From NCBI RefSeq assembly GCF_026723825.1, contig NZ_CP113519.1:4774001-4838000 (forward strand): a stretch of 64,000 nucleotides of DNA, given 5' to 3'. This DNA comes from Pseudomonas sp. GOM7. Lineage in GTDB: Bacteria; Pseudomonadota; Gammaproteobacteria; Pseudomonadales; Pseudomonadaceae. The notes below the pieces were generated by a model. That model was not told where the DNA came from. It ran no database searches and was given only the letters and a program-made list of their open reading frames with translations. This document shows positions 1 to 7,855 of this stretch, piece by piece. The position numbers and the translations under genes were made by a program. The first letter of the stretch is position 1; each line of letters begins with the position of its first letter.

Positions 1-867
1 GCACAGGGTGTCGGAAATGTACAGCTCGTCCATGCCCGATACGCAGACGATGTCACCGGCAGTGGCTTCCTGCACTTCCACGCGCTGCAGGCCGGAGTGG
101 CCCATGATCTTGAGGATACGGCCGTTACGGCGCTTGCCGTCGGCGCCGATGGCGGTCACCGGGCTGTTGGCCTTGATGGTGCCACGGGCGATACGGCCGA
201 TGCCGATCACGCCGAGGAAGCTGTTGTAGTCCAGCTGGGAAATCTGCATCTGGAACGGGCCGTCGACGTCGACGACCGGGGCCGGTACGTGGTCGACGAT
301 GGCCTGGAACAGGGCGTCCATGTTGTCGTCCATCTTCTCGTGGTCCAGGCCGGCGATGCCGTTCAGGGCCGAGGCGTAGACAATCGGGAAGTCTAGCTGC
401 TCGTCGGTGGCGCCGAGGTTGTCGAACAGGTCGAAGATCTGGTCGATGACCCAGTCAGGGCGCGCGCCCGGACGGTCGATCTTGTTCACCACGACGATCG
501 GACGCAGGCCGGCCTTGAACGCCTTCTGGGTCACGAAACGGGTTTGCGGCATCGGGCCGTCCTGGGCGTCGACCACCAGCAGCACGGAGTCGACCATGCT
601 CATCACGCGCTCCACCTCACCGCCGAAGTCGGCGTGCCCGGGGGTGTCGACGATGTTGATGTTGTAGTCGTTCCACTTCAGCGCGGTGTTCTTGGCCAGA
701 ATGGTGATGCCGCGCTCTTTTTCCTGGTCGTTGGAGTCCATGACGCGCTCGTTTTCCGCTTCTTTGCGGTCGAGGGTGCCGGACAGACGCAGGAGTTTGT
801 CGACGAGGGTGGTTTTGCCATGGTCAACGTGGGCGATGATGGCGATGTTGCGCAGTTTTTCGATCAC
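1..867 (-). CDS. typA: GTP-binding ribosome-associated protein TypA/BipA (partial, C-terminus off window)
   Basis: Translational GTPase of the EF-G family that binds the ribosome and is needed for growth under stress. The visible 289 codons give the N-terminal G domain and the start of domain 2. The G1 loop reads AHVDHGKTTLVDKLL, G3 is DTPGHADFGGEVER and G4 is VVNKIDRPGARP. The start is a GTG at 867 (MIEKLRNIAIIAHVDHGK), because no ATG lies close upstream in frame. The ribosome binding site is weak. The remainder of the gene lies left of position 1. It sits next to thiI in the same orientation, the arrangement found in other Pseudomonas. Confidence 0.95.
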   Translation of the reverse strand, partial: MIEKLRNIAIIAHVDHGKTTLVDKLLRLSGTLDRKEAENERVMDSNDQEKERGITILAKNTALKWNDYNINIVDTPGHADFGGEVERVMSMVDSVLLVVDAQDGPMPQTRFVTQKAFKAGLRPIVVVNKIDRPGARPDWVIDQIFDLFDNLGATDEQLDFPIVYASALNGIAGLDHEKMDDNMDALFQAIVDHVPAPVVDVDGPFQMQISQLDYNSFLGVIGIGRIARGTIKANSPVTAIGADGKRRNGRILKIMGHSGLQRVEVQEATAGDIVCVSGMDELYISDTLC

Positions 868-1017
868 TGTGTGTATCTCGATCAGAGGATTCGGTGTGTC
901 GCCCAGCCTGGACGACGAATATGAACAAAACTGTTTCAGCGAACCAGACAGGGCATCGCTTGAAGCGCCAGGTCGGGAGGGCGATGGCGGATACTCCCGC
1001 CATTCAACCCCGGCGTC

Positions 1018-2472
1018 CTATGCCGGACGATAAACGCGCACATTGGCATGCCCCTCGCTCAGCAGGTGATGGGCATGCAGGCGGCTCATGACGCCCTTGT
1101 CGCAATACAGCAGGTACTGGCGGTTCTCATCCAGTTCCTTGAATTTGTTGTTCAGCGCGTAGAACGGCAGCGCCTGCACCTCGACACCCGGCACGTCCAG
1201 CGGCTCGTCTTCGGCGGCATCGGGGTGGCGAATGTCGATGACGATCTGCCCGGCCAGGGCCTCGCGCACTTCCTCGACCTGCACGTCCTTGCCCAGCTCA
1301 TCGATCACCCGATCGATGGGCAGCTGGGTCGCGCGCTCCAGGGCACGATCGAGGATGGCCATGTCGAACTGCGCCTCCTCCTTCTCCACGCGGTAACCGC
1401 GCGCCTTGGTGGTCGGGTTGACCGAGATCACGCCGCAATACTCGGGCATGTTCTTGGCGAACTCAGCGGTGCCGATCTGCGTGGCGGTGTCGATGATGTC
1501 CTGCTTGTGGCTGGCGATCAGCGGGCGCATCACCAGCATGTCGGTGGCCGAATCGATCACCGCCAGGTTGGTCAGCGTCTGACTCGACACCTGACTGATC
1601 GCCTCGCCGGTGACCAGCGCCTCGATCTGCAGCTTCTCGGCAATACGGGTCGCGGCACGCAGCATCATGCGCTTGAGGATCACGCCCATCTGGCTGTTGT
1701 CGACCTTGCCGAGAATCTCGCCGACCACTTCCTCGAACGGCACGCTGATGAACAGCACGCGCTGCGAGCGGCCGAACTTCTGCCAGATATGGTGCGCCAC
1801 TTCCATCACGCCCAATTCGTGTGCACGGCCACCCAGGTTGAAGAAACAGAAATGACTGACCAGGCCGCGGCGCATCATCTGGTAGGCCGCCACGGTGGAA
1901 TCGAAACCACCGCTCATCAGTACCAGCGTCTGCTCCAGCGAGCCCAGCGGGTAGCCGCCCAGGCCTTCGTGGCGGTTGTGCACCACGAAGAGGCGCTGAT
2001 CGCGAATCTCCATGCGCACTTCGACTTCCGGCTTCTTCAGATCGATACCGGCCGCCTCGCACTCGCGGCGCAGGCGCGAACCGACATGGCGTTCGACGTC
2101 GATGGAGCTGAAGGCGTGCTTGCCGCCGCGCTTGCAGCGCACGGCGAAGATCTTGCCCGGTAGCTGCTCGGCATAATGGCGCTTGCAGTGTTCGGTGATG
2201 TCATCGAGATCGCCCAGCGGGTATTCGTTGACCTCGAGGAACAGGCCGATACCAGGGGTGTTACGCAGGCGCTCGGTCATCTCGGCGAGCAGCTTGGGAT
2301 CGTCCAGGTCGGTTTCCACCTCCAGGTTGTCCCATACACCCGTTACCCGCAGGGCGGGGTCAAGATCGCGCAGCACGGCGCGGATGTTCTTCCCCAACTG
2401 GCGGATGAACTGCTTGCGCACCGGGCGACTCTTGATGGTGATTTCCGGGAAAACTTTGACGATCAGCTTCAT
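1018..2472 (-). CDS. thiI: tRNA 4-thiouridine synthase ThiI with rhodanese domain
   Basis: Cytoplasmic enzyme that makes s4U8 in tRNA and can hand sulfur to thiazole synthesis. The protein is 484 aa, close to the E. coli enzyme (482). An N-terminal ferredoxin-like/THUMP region is followed by the PP-loop SGGFDST near residue 185, a cysteine in NMPEYCGVIS (Cys346) and a C-terminal rhodanese domain with the persulfide cysteine in LLYCDKGVMS (Cys457). Both cysteines fit the E. coli pair Cys344/Cys456. The ATG at 2472 (MKLIVKVFPEITIKSR) matches the family N-terminus; the in-frame extension to 2586 would run into the glnA regulatory region. It is transcribed divergently from glnA. Confidence 0.95.
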   Translation of the reverse strand: MKLIVKVFPEITIKSRPVRKQFIRQLGKNIRAVLRDLDPALRVTGVWDNLEVETDLDDPKLLAEMTERLRNTPGIGLFLEVNEYPLGDLDDITEHCKRHYAEQLPGKIFAVRCKRGGKHAFSSIDVERHVGSRLRRECEAAGIDLKKPEVEVRMEIRDQRLFVVHNRHEGLGGYPLGSLEQTLVLMSGGFDSTVAAYQMMRRGLVSHFCFFNLGGRAHELGVMEVAHHIWQKFGRSQRVLFISVPFEEVVGEILGKVDNSQMGVILKRMMLRAATRIAEKLQIEALVTGEAISQVSSQTLTNLAVIDSATDMLVMRPLIASHKQDIIDTATQIGTAEFAKNMPEYCGVISVNPTTKARGYRVEKEEAQFDMAILDRALERATQLPIDRVIDELGKDVQVEEVREALAGQIVIDIRHPDAAEDEPLDVPGVEVQALPFYALNNKFKELDENRQYLLYCDKGVMSRLHAHHLLSEGHANVRVYRPA

Positions 2473-2569
2473 GAAATAAGCGCCCGAACAGGCAGCGGAA
2501 AAACAGGGGCGCGGATTATAGCGGAAATTGTTCAAGCTTTGACCAAAAATACTGCGCCATGCAGACGAT

Positions 2570-2615
2570 GCACCAAAATTGCACATATAAGGAATTTGCA
2601 GCCCTTAAATGGTGC
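2570..2615 (+). promoter_or_regulatory. Two NtrC-type enhancer sites upstream of glnA
   Basis: GCACCAAAATTGCAC (2570-2584) and GCCCTTAAATGGTGC (2601-2615) are each partial matches to the NtrC consensus GCACCA-N3-TGGTGC: one near-complete half-site each, 9 of 12 fixed positions. Their centres are 31 bp apart, about three helical turns, and lie about 100 bp upstream of a sigma54 promoter. The identification is by pattern; the second site is weaker evidence on its own. Confidence 0.65.
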
Positions 2616-2688
2616 AAAACCACCGGCATAAATACCGCGCAAGCGGCACGGCGCCTGAGTTTCGCGGCCTCTGCCCAATAAAGGGCAC

Positions 2689-2704
2689 TGGCATGCAATT
2701 TGCT
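2689..2704 (+). promoter_or_regulatory. sigma54 (-24/-12) promoter of glnA
   Basis: TGGCATGCAATTTGCT fits the RpoN consensus TGGCACG-N4-TTGCW with one mismatch, and has the invariant GG and GC exactly 10 bp apart. It lies about 97 bp before the glnA ATG. With the NtrC-type sites upstream this is the expected nitrogen-regulated promoter. Confidence 0.85.
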
Positions 2705-2800
2705 CCCTTGTGAGGCAGGTCGCCCTGGAGGACTATCCCGCCGGGCTTCACCGTACATATCGGGGCTCATCGATACGAGCCTTTCCATCTGGAGGACAAC

Positions 2801-4207
2801 ATGTCTAAGGCTGTTCAACTGATCAAAGAACACGACGTGAAGTGGGTAGACCTGCGCTTCACCGATACCAAGGGCAAGCAGCATCACGTGACCATGCCGG
2901 CCCGTGACGCCCTGGACGAAGACTTCTTCGAGCACGGCAAGATGTTCGATGGCTCGTCCATCCATGGCTGGAAAGGCATCGAAGCCTCCGACATGATCCT
3001 GATGCCGGTCGACGAAACCGCCGTACTGGATCCGTTCACCGAAGAGCCGACCCTGATCCTGGTCTGCGACATCATCGAGCCGAGCACCATGCAAGGCTAC
3101 GACCGCGACCCGCGCTCCATCGCCAAGCGCGCCGAAGAATTCCTGAAAACCACCGGCATCGGTGACACCGTATTCGTCGGCCCGGAGCCCGAGTTCTTCA
3201 TCTTCGACGAAGTGAAGTTCAAGTCCGACATCTCCGGCTCGATGTTCAAGATCTACTCCGAGCAAGGCTCCTGGATGACCGATCAGGACGTCGAAGGCGG
3301 TAACAAGGGCCACCGTCCGGCCGTCAAAGGCGGTTACTTCCCGGTTCCGCCGTGCGATCACGACCATGAAATCCGTACCGCCATGTGCAACGCCATGGAA
3401 GAGATGGGCCTGGTCGTCGAAGTGCACCACCACGAAGTGGCCACTGCCGGTCAGAACGAAATCGGCGTGAAGTTCAACACCCTGGTCGCCAAGGCTGACG
3501 AAGTTCAGACCCTGAAGTATTGCGTGCACAACGTCGCCGACGCCTACGGCAAGACCGCCACCTTCATGCCCAAGCCCCTGTACGGCGACAACGGTTCGGG
3601 CATGCACGTGCACATGTCGATCTCCAAGGACGGCAAGAACACCTTCGCTGGCGAAGGCTACGCCGGTCTGTCCGAGACCGCTCTGTACTTCATCGGCGGC
3701 ATCATCAAGCACGGTAAGGCCCTGAACGGCTTCACCAACCCGTCGACCAACTCCTACAAGCGTCTGGTTCCGGGCTTTGAAGCACCGGTGATGCTGGCCT
3801 ACTCGGCTCGCAACCGCTCCGCCTCGATCCGTATCCCCTACGTTGCCAGCCCGAAAGCCCGCCGCATTGAAGCGCGCTTCCCGGACCCGGCTGCCAACCC
3901 GTACCTGGCCTTCGCTGCTCTGCTGATGGCCGGTATCGACGGTATCCAGAACAAGATCCACCCGGGCGATGCAGCCGACAAGAACCTGTACGACCTGCCG
4001 CCGGAAGAAGGCAAGCTGATTCCGCAAGTGTGCGGCAGCCTGAAAGAAGCCCTGGAAGAGCTGGACAAGGGCCGCGCGTTCCTGACCAAGGGCGGCGTGT
4101 TCTCCGACGACTTCATCGATGCCTACATCGAGCTGAAGAGCGAAGAAGAAATCAAGGTGCGCACCTTCGTGCACCCGCTGGAATACGACCTGTACTACAG
4201 CGTCTAA
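2801..4207 (+). CDS. glnA: Glutamine synthetase type I (GlnA)
   Basis: Cytoplasmic dodecameric enzyme making glutamine from glutamate, ammonia and ATP; 468 aa, the normal GSI-beta length. Visible signatures are MFDGSSIHGW, the active-site stretch KPLYGDNGSGMHVHMS and NPSTNSYKRLVPG. The adenylylation site KNLYDLPPEE places Tyr397 where the E. coli enzyme is modified, so activity is expected to be controlled by GlnE as well as by NtrC. An RBS (GGAGGACAAC) precedes the ATG. The sigma54 promoter and NtrC sites lie upstream, and a strong terminator hairpin follows the stop codon. Confidence 0.98.
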   Translation: MSKAVQLIKEHDVKWVDLRFTDTKGKQHHVTMPARDALDEDFFEHGKMFDGSSIHGWKGIEASDMILMPVDETAVLDPFTEEPTLILVCDIIEPSTMQGYDRDPRSIAKRAEEFLKTTGIGDTVFVGPEPEFFIFDEVKFKSDISGSMFKIYSEQGSWMTDQDVEGGNKGHRPAVKGGYFPVPPCDHDHEIRTAMCNAMEEMGLVVEVHHHEVATAGQNEIGVKFNTLVAKADEVQTLKYCVHNVADAYGKTATFMPKPLYGDNGSGMHVHMSISKDGKNTFAGEGYAGLSETALYFIGGIIKHGKALNGFTNPSTNSYKRLVPGFEAPVMLAYSARNRSASIRIPYVASPKARRIEARFPDPAANPYLAFAALLMAGIDGIQNKIHPGDAADKNLYDLPPEEGKLIPQVCGSLKEALEELDKGRAFLTKGGVFSDDFIDAYIELKSEEEIKVRTFVHPLEYDLYYSV

Positions 4208-4241
4208 GCCAGCTTGCGCCGCCTCGTGCGGTGCTCTCGAA

Positions 4242-4275
4242 AGCCCCGCCTGGCCAAGCCTGGCGGGGCTTTTTT
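4242..4275 (+). terminator. Rho-independent terminator of glnA
   Basis: A 9-bp perfect GC-rich stem, AGCCCCGCC (4242-4250) with GGCGGGGCT (4262-4270), is followed directly by a run of T. It begins 34 bp after the glnA stop. Confidence 0.9.
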
Positions 4276-4319
4276 ATGGCTTTTCGCGGAAGCTCGGGGA
4301 AGGTCAGTCTTTGATACCG

Positions 4320-4640
4320 GACTGGCAAGGTTGTGTGTTGTCTTGTTGGCCTGTGTTGGTGTCCTGGGCGCCGCTTCGGTGTGTTCAGATATTCCGGGTT
4401 TCGCCCCCTCGGGCGACTCACTTTTCTTTGAACTGCGCAAAGAAAAGTAAGCAAAAGAAACGCACCCCCGCCATCCGGGTCTCGCTGCGCTCGACTTCCC
4501 TCACTTCGGCACCGCTCCGGGGTCGGCTTACAAGGGCCGTCCCTGGCCCTTTAAGCCTCTCGCGGCATCCATGCCGCTCGCCCCCTGCGCAATGCCTACG
4601 TTCGGCCTCCTGAAGGGGGAGTTAGCGCGCCTGAACGTAC
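4320..4640 (+). repeat. Long intergenic repeat, copy A
   Basis: Non-coding DNA after the glnA terminator. Its core (about 4399-4458, TTTCGCCCCCTCGGGCGA then TCACTTTT...AAAAGTAAGCAAAAG) is matched in inverted orientation by copy B (core 5057-5102). Similarity continues more loosely on both sides: GTGTGTTG-rich lead-in, ATCCGG, CTGCGC, TTCNCTCAC. This type of sequence, often mis-called as small ORFs, is common between Pseudomonas genes. Function is unknown, and the boundaries are approximate. Confidence 0.5.
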
Positions 4641-4770
4641 AGTTGTTCCGAGCATGCGCGGCGTGTTCTGGTAGCAGTGGAAGCACGACGTGGCTGTCGA
4701 ATTAAACCAATAGTTTCATTCGCGCAGTTTCATGTATTGAACGGCTTGCCGACTTGCAGCCGGCATTCAG

Positions 4771-4788
4771 GTCAGCCTTAAGGCTGAC
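4771..4788. repeat. Perfect 18-bp palindrome
   Basis: GTCAGCCTTAAGGCTGAC is a perfect palindrome lying between the two long repeat copies. It could be a cruciform or protein site, but no neighbouring gene start makes it an obvious operator. Confidence 0.5.
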
Positions 4789-4814
4789 CCATGTTCAAGC
4801 ACTCTTCGCTAATT

Positions 4815-5225
4815 CTGGGTTACCTCGGGTTCAGGCGCGTGCAGAGCCCGCCCAGGAGGGCGAACGGAATCGTCGTGGAAGAGGTCGAGCGACATGGATG
4901 TCGCGACGACTGCATGGATGCAGGAGGTAGAGCGACGCAGGATGCCAAAGCCGAGAGCCGCGATGGGCCTGGGATGGCCCACCGCGGCGGGCCTATGGAA
5001 CGGCGATGGAGTGAGCGAACCCTGGCGCAGCCAGGGCCGGATGATCGGGCGGAAGGGTTTGGTTACTTTGCCCGCAAAGTGACTCGCCCGGGAGGGCGAA
5101 ACCAAGAACATCAACAAAAACGCGGCAATCCGGAACACACACCCGAACAAACGAGAACCCAACACACAGCTGTCCCGCCCCGGCACCAACCAAGCACTCC
5201 CCGAGAACGCGAAGAACCGTTCTGA
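4815..5225 (-). repeat. Long intergenic repeat, copy B (inverted relative to copy A)
   Basis: Read on the minus strand, this segment has the same order of motifs as copy A: a GTGTGTT-containing lead-in, the core GGTTTCGCCCTCCCGGGCGA followed by GTCACTTTGC..GCAAAGTAACCAAAC, then ATCCGGCC, CTGCGCCAGGG and TTCGCTCACTC. No credible gene is seen in 4276-5334; the short ORFs there have no recognisable product or RBS. Confidence 0.5.
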
Positions 5226-5334
5226 TAAAAGCACCCTGCTTTTGCAGGCAAAGATCACAGCCAAAGCGCCCCGCGCTTGCCAGGAACCCATAGCAGTGCA
5301 AGGCTTAGCCCATCATCCGAGCAAGGATAGGCCC

Positions 5335-5919
5335 ATGCGCCCATTACTCGTCTGCCTGCTGCTTGCCCTGGCCCTGCCGGCCAGCGCGCAGATCTACAAA
5401 TACACCGACGCCAACGGCAATACGGTGTACACCAACCAACCACCGGACGGCACCGCTGCCGAGAGCGTCGAGCTGCCGCCGACCAATACGGTGGATATGC
5501 AGACGCCCAAGCTTCCCCCACCCACATCCTCTGGCGAAGAGAAGGCAGAGGCGCCCTACAAAGTGCTGCGGCTCACCGGCATTCCCGACGACGAAGCCAT
5601 GCGCGCCAACAACGGCTCCTTCGTCGTCGGCGTGAACATTCAGCCGCGCCTGCAGCCAGGTCACCGCCTGCGTCTGATCCTCGACGGACAACCCTACGGC
5701 CAGGCAAGCAATGTGACGAGCCTGCAATTGACCAATATCGACCGCGGCGAGCACAGCCTGGCCGTGGCGGTGCTGGACGGCGATCGGGTGATCCAGCAAA
5801 GCGCGACTGAGACCTTCACCGTGCAACGCATCAGCCTCAACAGCCCGGCCAGGCAACCAGCCGCTCCGCCGCCCCCTAAGCCAGCCCCCAAACCCGCCAA
5901 ACCTGCAAGCAACGGATGA
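5335..5919 (+). CDS. DUF4124 domain-containing secreted protein
   Basis: A 194-aa protein with a Sec signal peptide (MRPLLVCLLLALALPASA, cleavage before QIYKYTD). The DUF4124 core QIYKYTDANGNTVYTNQPP follows at once. A second region of predicted beta structure contains GHRLRLILDGQP and IDRGEHSLAVAVLDGD, and the tail is rich in Pro, Ala and Lys. It is probably periplasmic; molecular function is unknown. The ATG at 5335 is chosen because it starts the signal peptide and follows AAGGATAG. The stop overlaps the start of the next gene, which encodes a paralogue. Confidence 0.85.
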   Translation: MRPLLVCLLLALALPASAQIYKYTDANGNTVYTNQPPDGTAAESVELPPTNTVDMQTPKLPPPTSSGEEKAEAPYKVLRLTGIPDDEAMRANNGSFVVGVNIQPRLQPGHRLRLILDGQPYGQASNVTSLQLTNIDRGEHSLAVAVLDGDRVIQQSATETFTVQRISLNSPARQPAAPPPPKPAPKPAKPASNG

Positions 5920-6536
5920 TGATGCGAACACTCCTGCTGGGCCTGCTATTGCTGGCCCAGGGCGCTCAAGCGCAGGTCTACACCTATATCGATGCCGAAG
6001 GTAATCGCGTATTCACCGACAAGCCTCGCAGCAGCAGTGCCGAGCGTGTATATATCGCGCCCTCCAACAGCACCCAGATGAATACGCCCCAATCCAGCGT
6101 CCGCGTTGCCCCACCAGCCGTGACCAAGCCGGTGGTGCACTACCAGCTCCTGCGCATCCTGCTGCCCGAGCCGGATGCTTCGATCCACCATGCTGCGGGC
6201 GACATGATCGTCACCCTGACCAGCGAGCCCGGCCTGCTGCCCGGCCATAGCTACCGCCTGTTGCTCGACGGCGTGGTCCAGGGCGAGCCCAGCCGCAGCC
6301 CGGTGTTTTCCCTGCAGCACATCGACCGTGGCACGCACCAGTTGGTGGGCGAGATCATCGATTCTGCTGGCCTGATCGTCGAACGCACCCCAGCGCAGCC
6401 CTTCCACATGCACCGCATGTCGCTGGCGCAGAAGCGCAAGATCAGACCGTGCAAGAAGGACGACTATGGCGTGCGCCCGGAGTGCCCGCTGAAAGACAAG
6501 CCCCCGGAAAAGCCCAGTATCCTGCCATTTCTCTAG
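5916..6536 (+). CDS. DUF4124 domain-containing secreted protein, paralogue of the preceding gene
   Basis: A 206-aa protein with a signal peptide (LLLGLLLLAQGAQA) and the DUF4124 motif QVYTYIDAEGNRVFTDKP. It shares the second half of its neighbour (GHSYRLLLDGV, HIDRGTHQLVGEI), so the two arose by tandem duplication. Three adjacent ATG codons (5916, 5919, 5922) are possible starts. The gene overlaps the previous stop by 4 bp and is likely translationally coupled. Its C-terminus differs, with a Cys-containing basic segment RPCKKDDYGVRPECP. No activity is known for the family; envelope location is inferred from the signal peptide. Confidence 0.85.
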   Translation: MMMRTLLLGLLLLAQGAQAQVYTYIDAEGNRVFTDKPRSSSAERVYIAPSNSTQMNTPQSSVRVAPPAVTKPVVHYQLLRILLPEPDASIHHAAGDMIVTLTSEPGLLPGHSYRLLLDGVVQGEPSRSPVFSLQHIDRGTHQLVGEIIDSAGLIVERTPAQPFHMHRMSLAQKRKIRPCKKDDYGVRPECPLKDKPPEKPSILPFL

Positions 6537-6586
6537 GGCCTGCTGCCGTTTCGCGCAGGACGTCGAAGTGGCAACAGCCCCAACGA

Positions 6587-6601
6587 GCACCATTTTGGTG
6601 C
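6587..6601 (+). promoter_or_regulatory. Consensus NtrC site upstream of ntrB
   Basis: GCACCATTTTGGTGC is a perfect 15-bp match to GCACCA-N3-TGGTGC. A further half-site GCACCAAAC starts at 6610, 23 bp downstream. The spacing to the sigma54 promoter (about 120 bp) is typical for an enhancer. It suggests autoregulation of ntrBC. Confidence 0.85.
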
Positions 6602-6719
6602 ATTAAATCGCACCAAACTTTATTCTCTCCCTGTTTTGGGTCGAAACGTCCCGCCTGATCGCCTTGCAGTCCGCCCTGATCCCGAGATGACGCAGAAAAA
6701 ATGCGTCTTTTCGGGGCCT

Positions 6720-6735
6720 TGGTTTGCTTCTTGCA
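6720..6735 (+). promoter_or_regulatory. Probable sigma54 promoter of ntrBC
   Basis: TGGTTTGCTTCTTGCA keeps the invariant TGG at -24 and TTGCA at -12 with the correct 10-bp GG-GC spacing. It is weaker than the glnA promoter in the CACG part. It lies 31 bp before the ntrB ATG. Confidence 0.7.
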
Positions 6736-6766
6736 TTTTCCTGCCCATTGCCGGAAAGCACTGCCT

Positions 6767-7855
6767 ATGACCATCAATGACGCGCTGCACCGCCTGCTAC
6801 TCGACAACCTGACCACTGCCACCCTGCTACTCAACAGCCAGTTATGCCTTGAGTACATGAACCCGGCGGCGGAAATGCTCCTGGCCGTCAGCGGCCAGCG
6901 CAGCCATGGCCAGTTCATCAGCGAGCTATTCACCGAATCGCCCGAGGCGTTGTCGTCCCTGCGCCAGGCGGTGGAACAGGCGCACCCGTTCAACAAACGC
7001 GAAGCGGTGCTGACCTCGGTGACCGGGCAGACGCTGACCGTGGACTACGCGGTGACGCCGCTGTTCAGCAAGGGTGAAACCTTGTTGCTGCTGGAGGTGC
7101 ACCCGCGCGACCGCCTGCTGCGCATCACCAAGGAAGAAGCCCAGCTATCCAAGCAGGAAACCACCAAGCTGCTGGTGCGCGGCCTGGCTCACGAGATCAA
7201 GAACCCGCTGGGCGGCATCCGTGGCGCAGCGCAACTGCTGTCGCGCGAGCTGCCCAACGAAGAGCTCAAGGACTACACCAACGTCATCATCGAAGAGGCC
7301 GACCGCCTGCGTAACCTTGTCGACCGCATGCTCGGCTCGAACAAGCTGCCGTCGCTGGCGATGACCAACGTGCACGAAGTGCTGGAACGGGTGGCCAACC
7401 TGATCGAGGCCGAGGCACAGGGCAGCGTCATTCTGGTGCGTGATTACGACCCGAGCATCCCCGACCTGTTGATCGACCGTGAGCAGATGATCCAGGCCGT
7501 GCTCAATATCGTGCGCAACGGCATGCAGGCCATCGCCGGGCAGAAGCACGACATGGGCCTGGGCCGCATCAGCCTGCGCACCCGAACCCTGCGCCAGTTC
7601 ACCATTGGCCATACCCGCCACCGCCTGGTGGTCAAGGTGGAGATCATGGACAACGGCCCCGGCATCCCGCCGGAACTGCAGGAAACCATCTTCTACCCCA
7701 TGGTCAGCGGTCGTGCCGACGGCACCGGCCTTGGCCTGGCCATCACCCAGAACATCATCAGTCAGCATCAGGGCCTGATCGAATGCGAGAGCCACCCAGG
7801 CCACACCGTGTTCTCGATCTTCCTGCCACTGGAACAAGGAGCGACCACGCCATGA
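6767..7855 (+). CDS. ntrB: Nitrogen regulation sensor histidine kinase NtrB
   Basis: Soluble kinase/phosphatase of the NtrB-NtrC two-component system, controlled in the family by PII protein. The 362-aa protein has an N-terminal PAS domain (about residues 10-120). The H-box GLAHEIKNPLGGIRG has the phospho-acceptor His142, and the C-terminal ATPase domain carries an N-box (VLNIVRNGMQA), DNGPGIPPELQETIF and GTGLGLAI. The ATG at 6767 is chosen because it fits the family N-terminus and lies just after the sigma54 promoter; the in-frame extension to 6701 overlaps the promoter. The stop overlaps the ntrC start (ATGA). Confidence 0.97.
   Translation: MTINDALHRLLLDNLTTATLLLNSQLCLEYMNPAAEMLLAVSGQRSHGQFISELFTESPEALSSLRQAVEQAHPFNKREAVLTSVTGQTLTVDYAVTPLFSKGETLLLLEVHPRDRLLRITKEEAQLSKQETTKLLVRGLAHEIKNPLGGIRGAAQLLSRELPNEELKDYTNVIIEEADRLRNLVDRMLGSNKLPSLAMTNVHEVLERVANLIEAEAQGSVILVRDYDPSIPDLLIDREQMIQAVLNIVRNGMQAIAGQKHDMGLGRISLRTRTLRQFTIGHTRHRLVVKVEIMDNGPGIPPELQETIFYPMVSGRADGTGLGLAITQNIISQHQGLIECESHPGHTVFSIFLPLEQGATTP

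Noticed and set aside
2516..4174. 552-aa open frame on the minus strand across glnA
   Set aside because: Shadow of the highly biased glnA codons: no RBS, no recognisable domain, and the opposite strand is an unmistakable glutamine synthetase.
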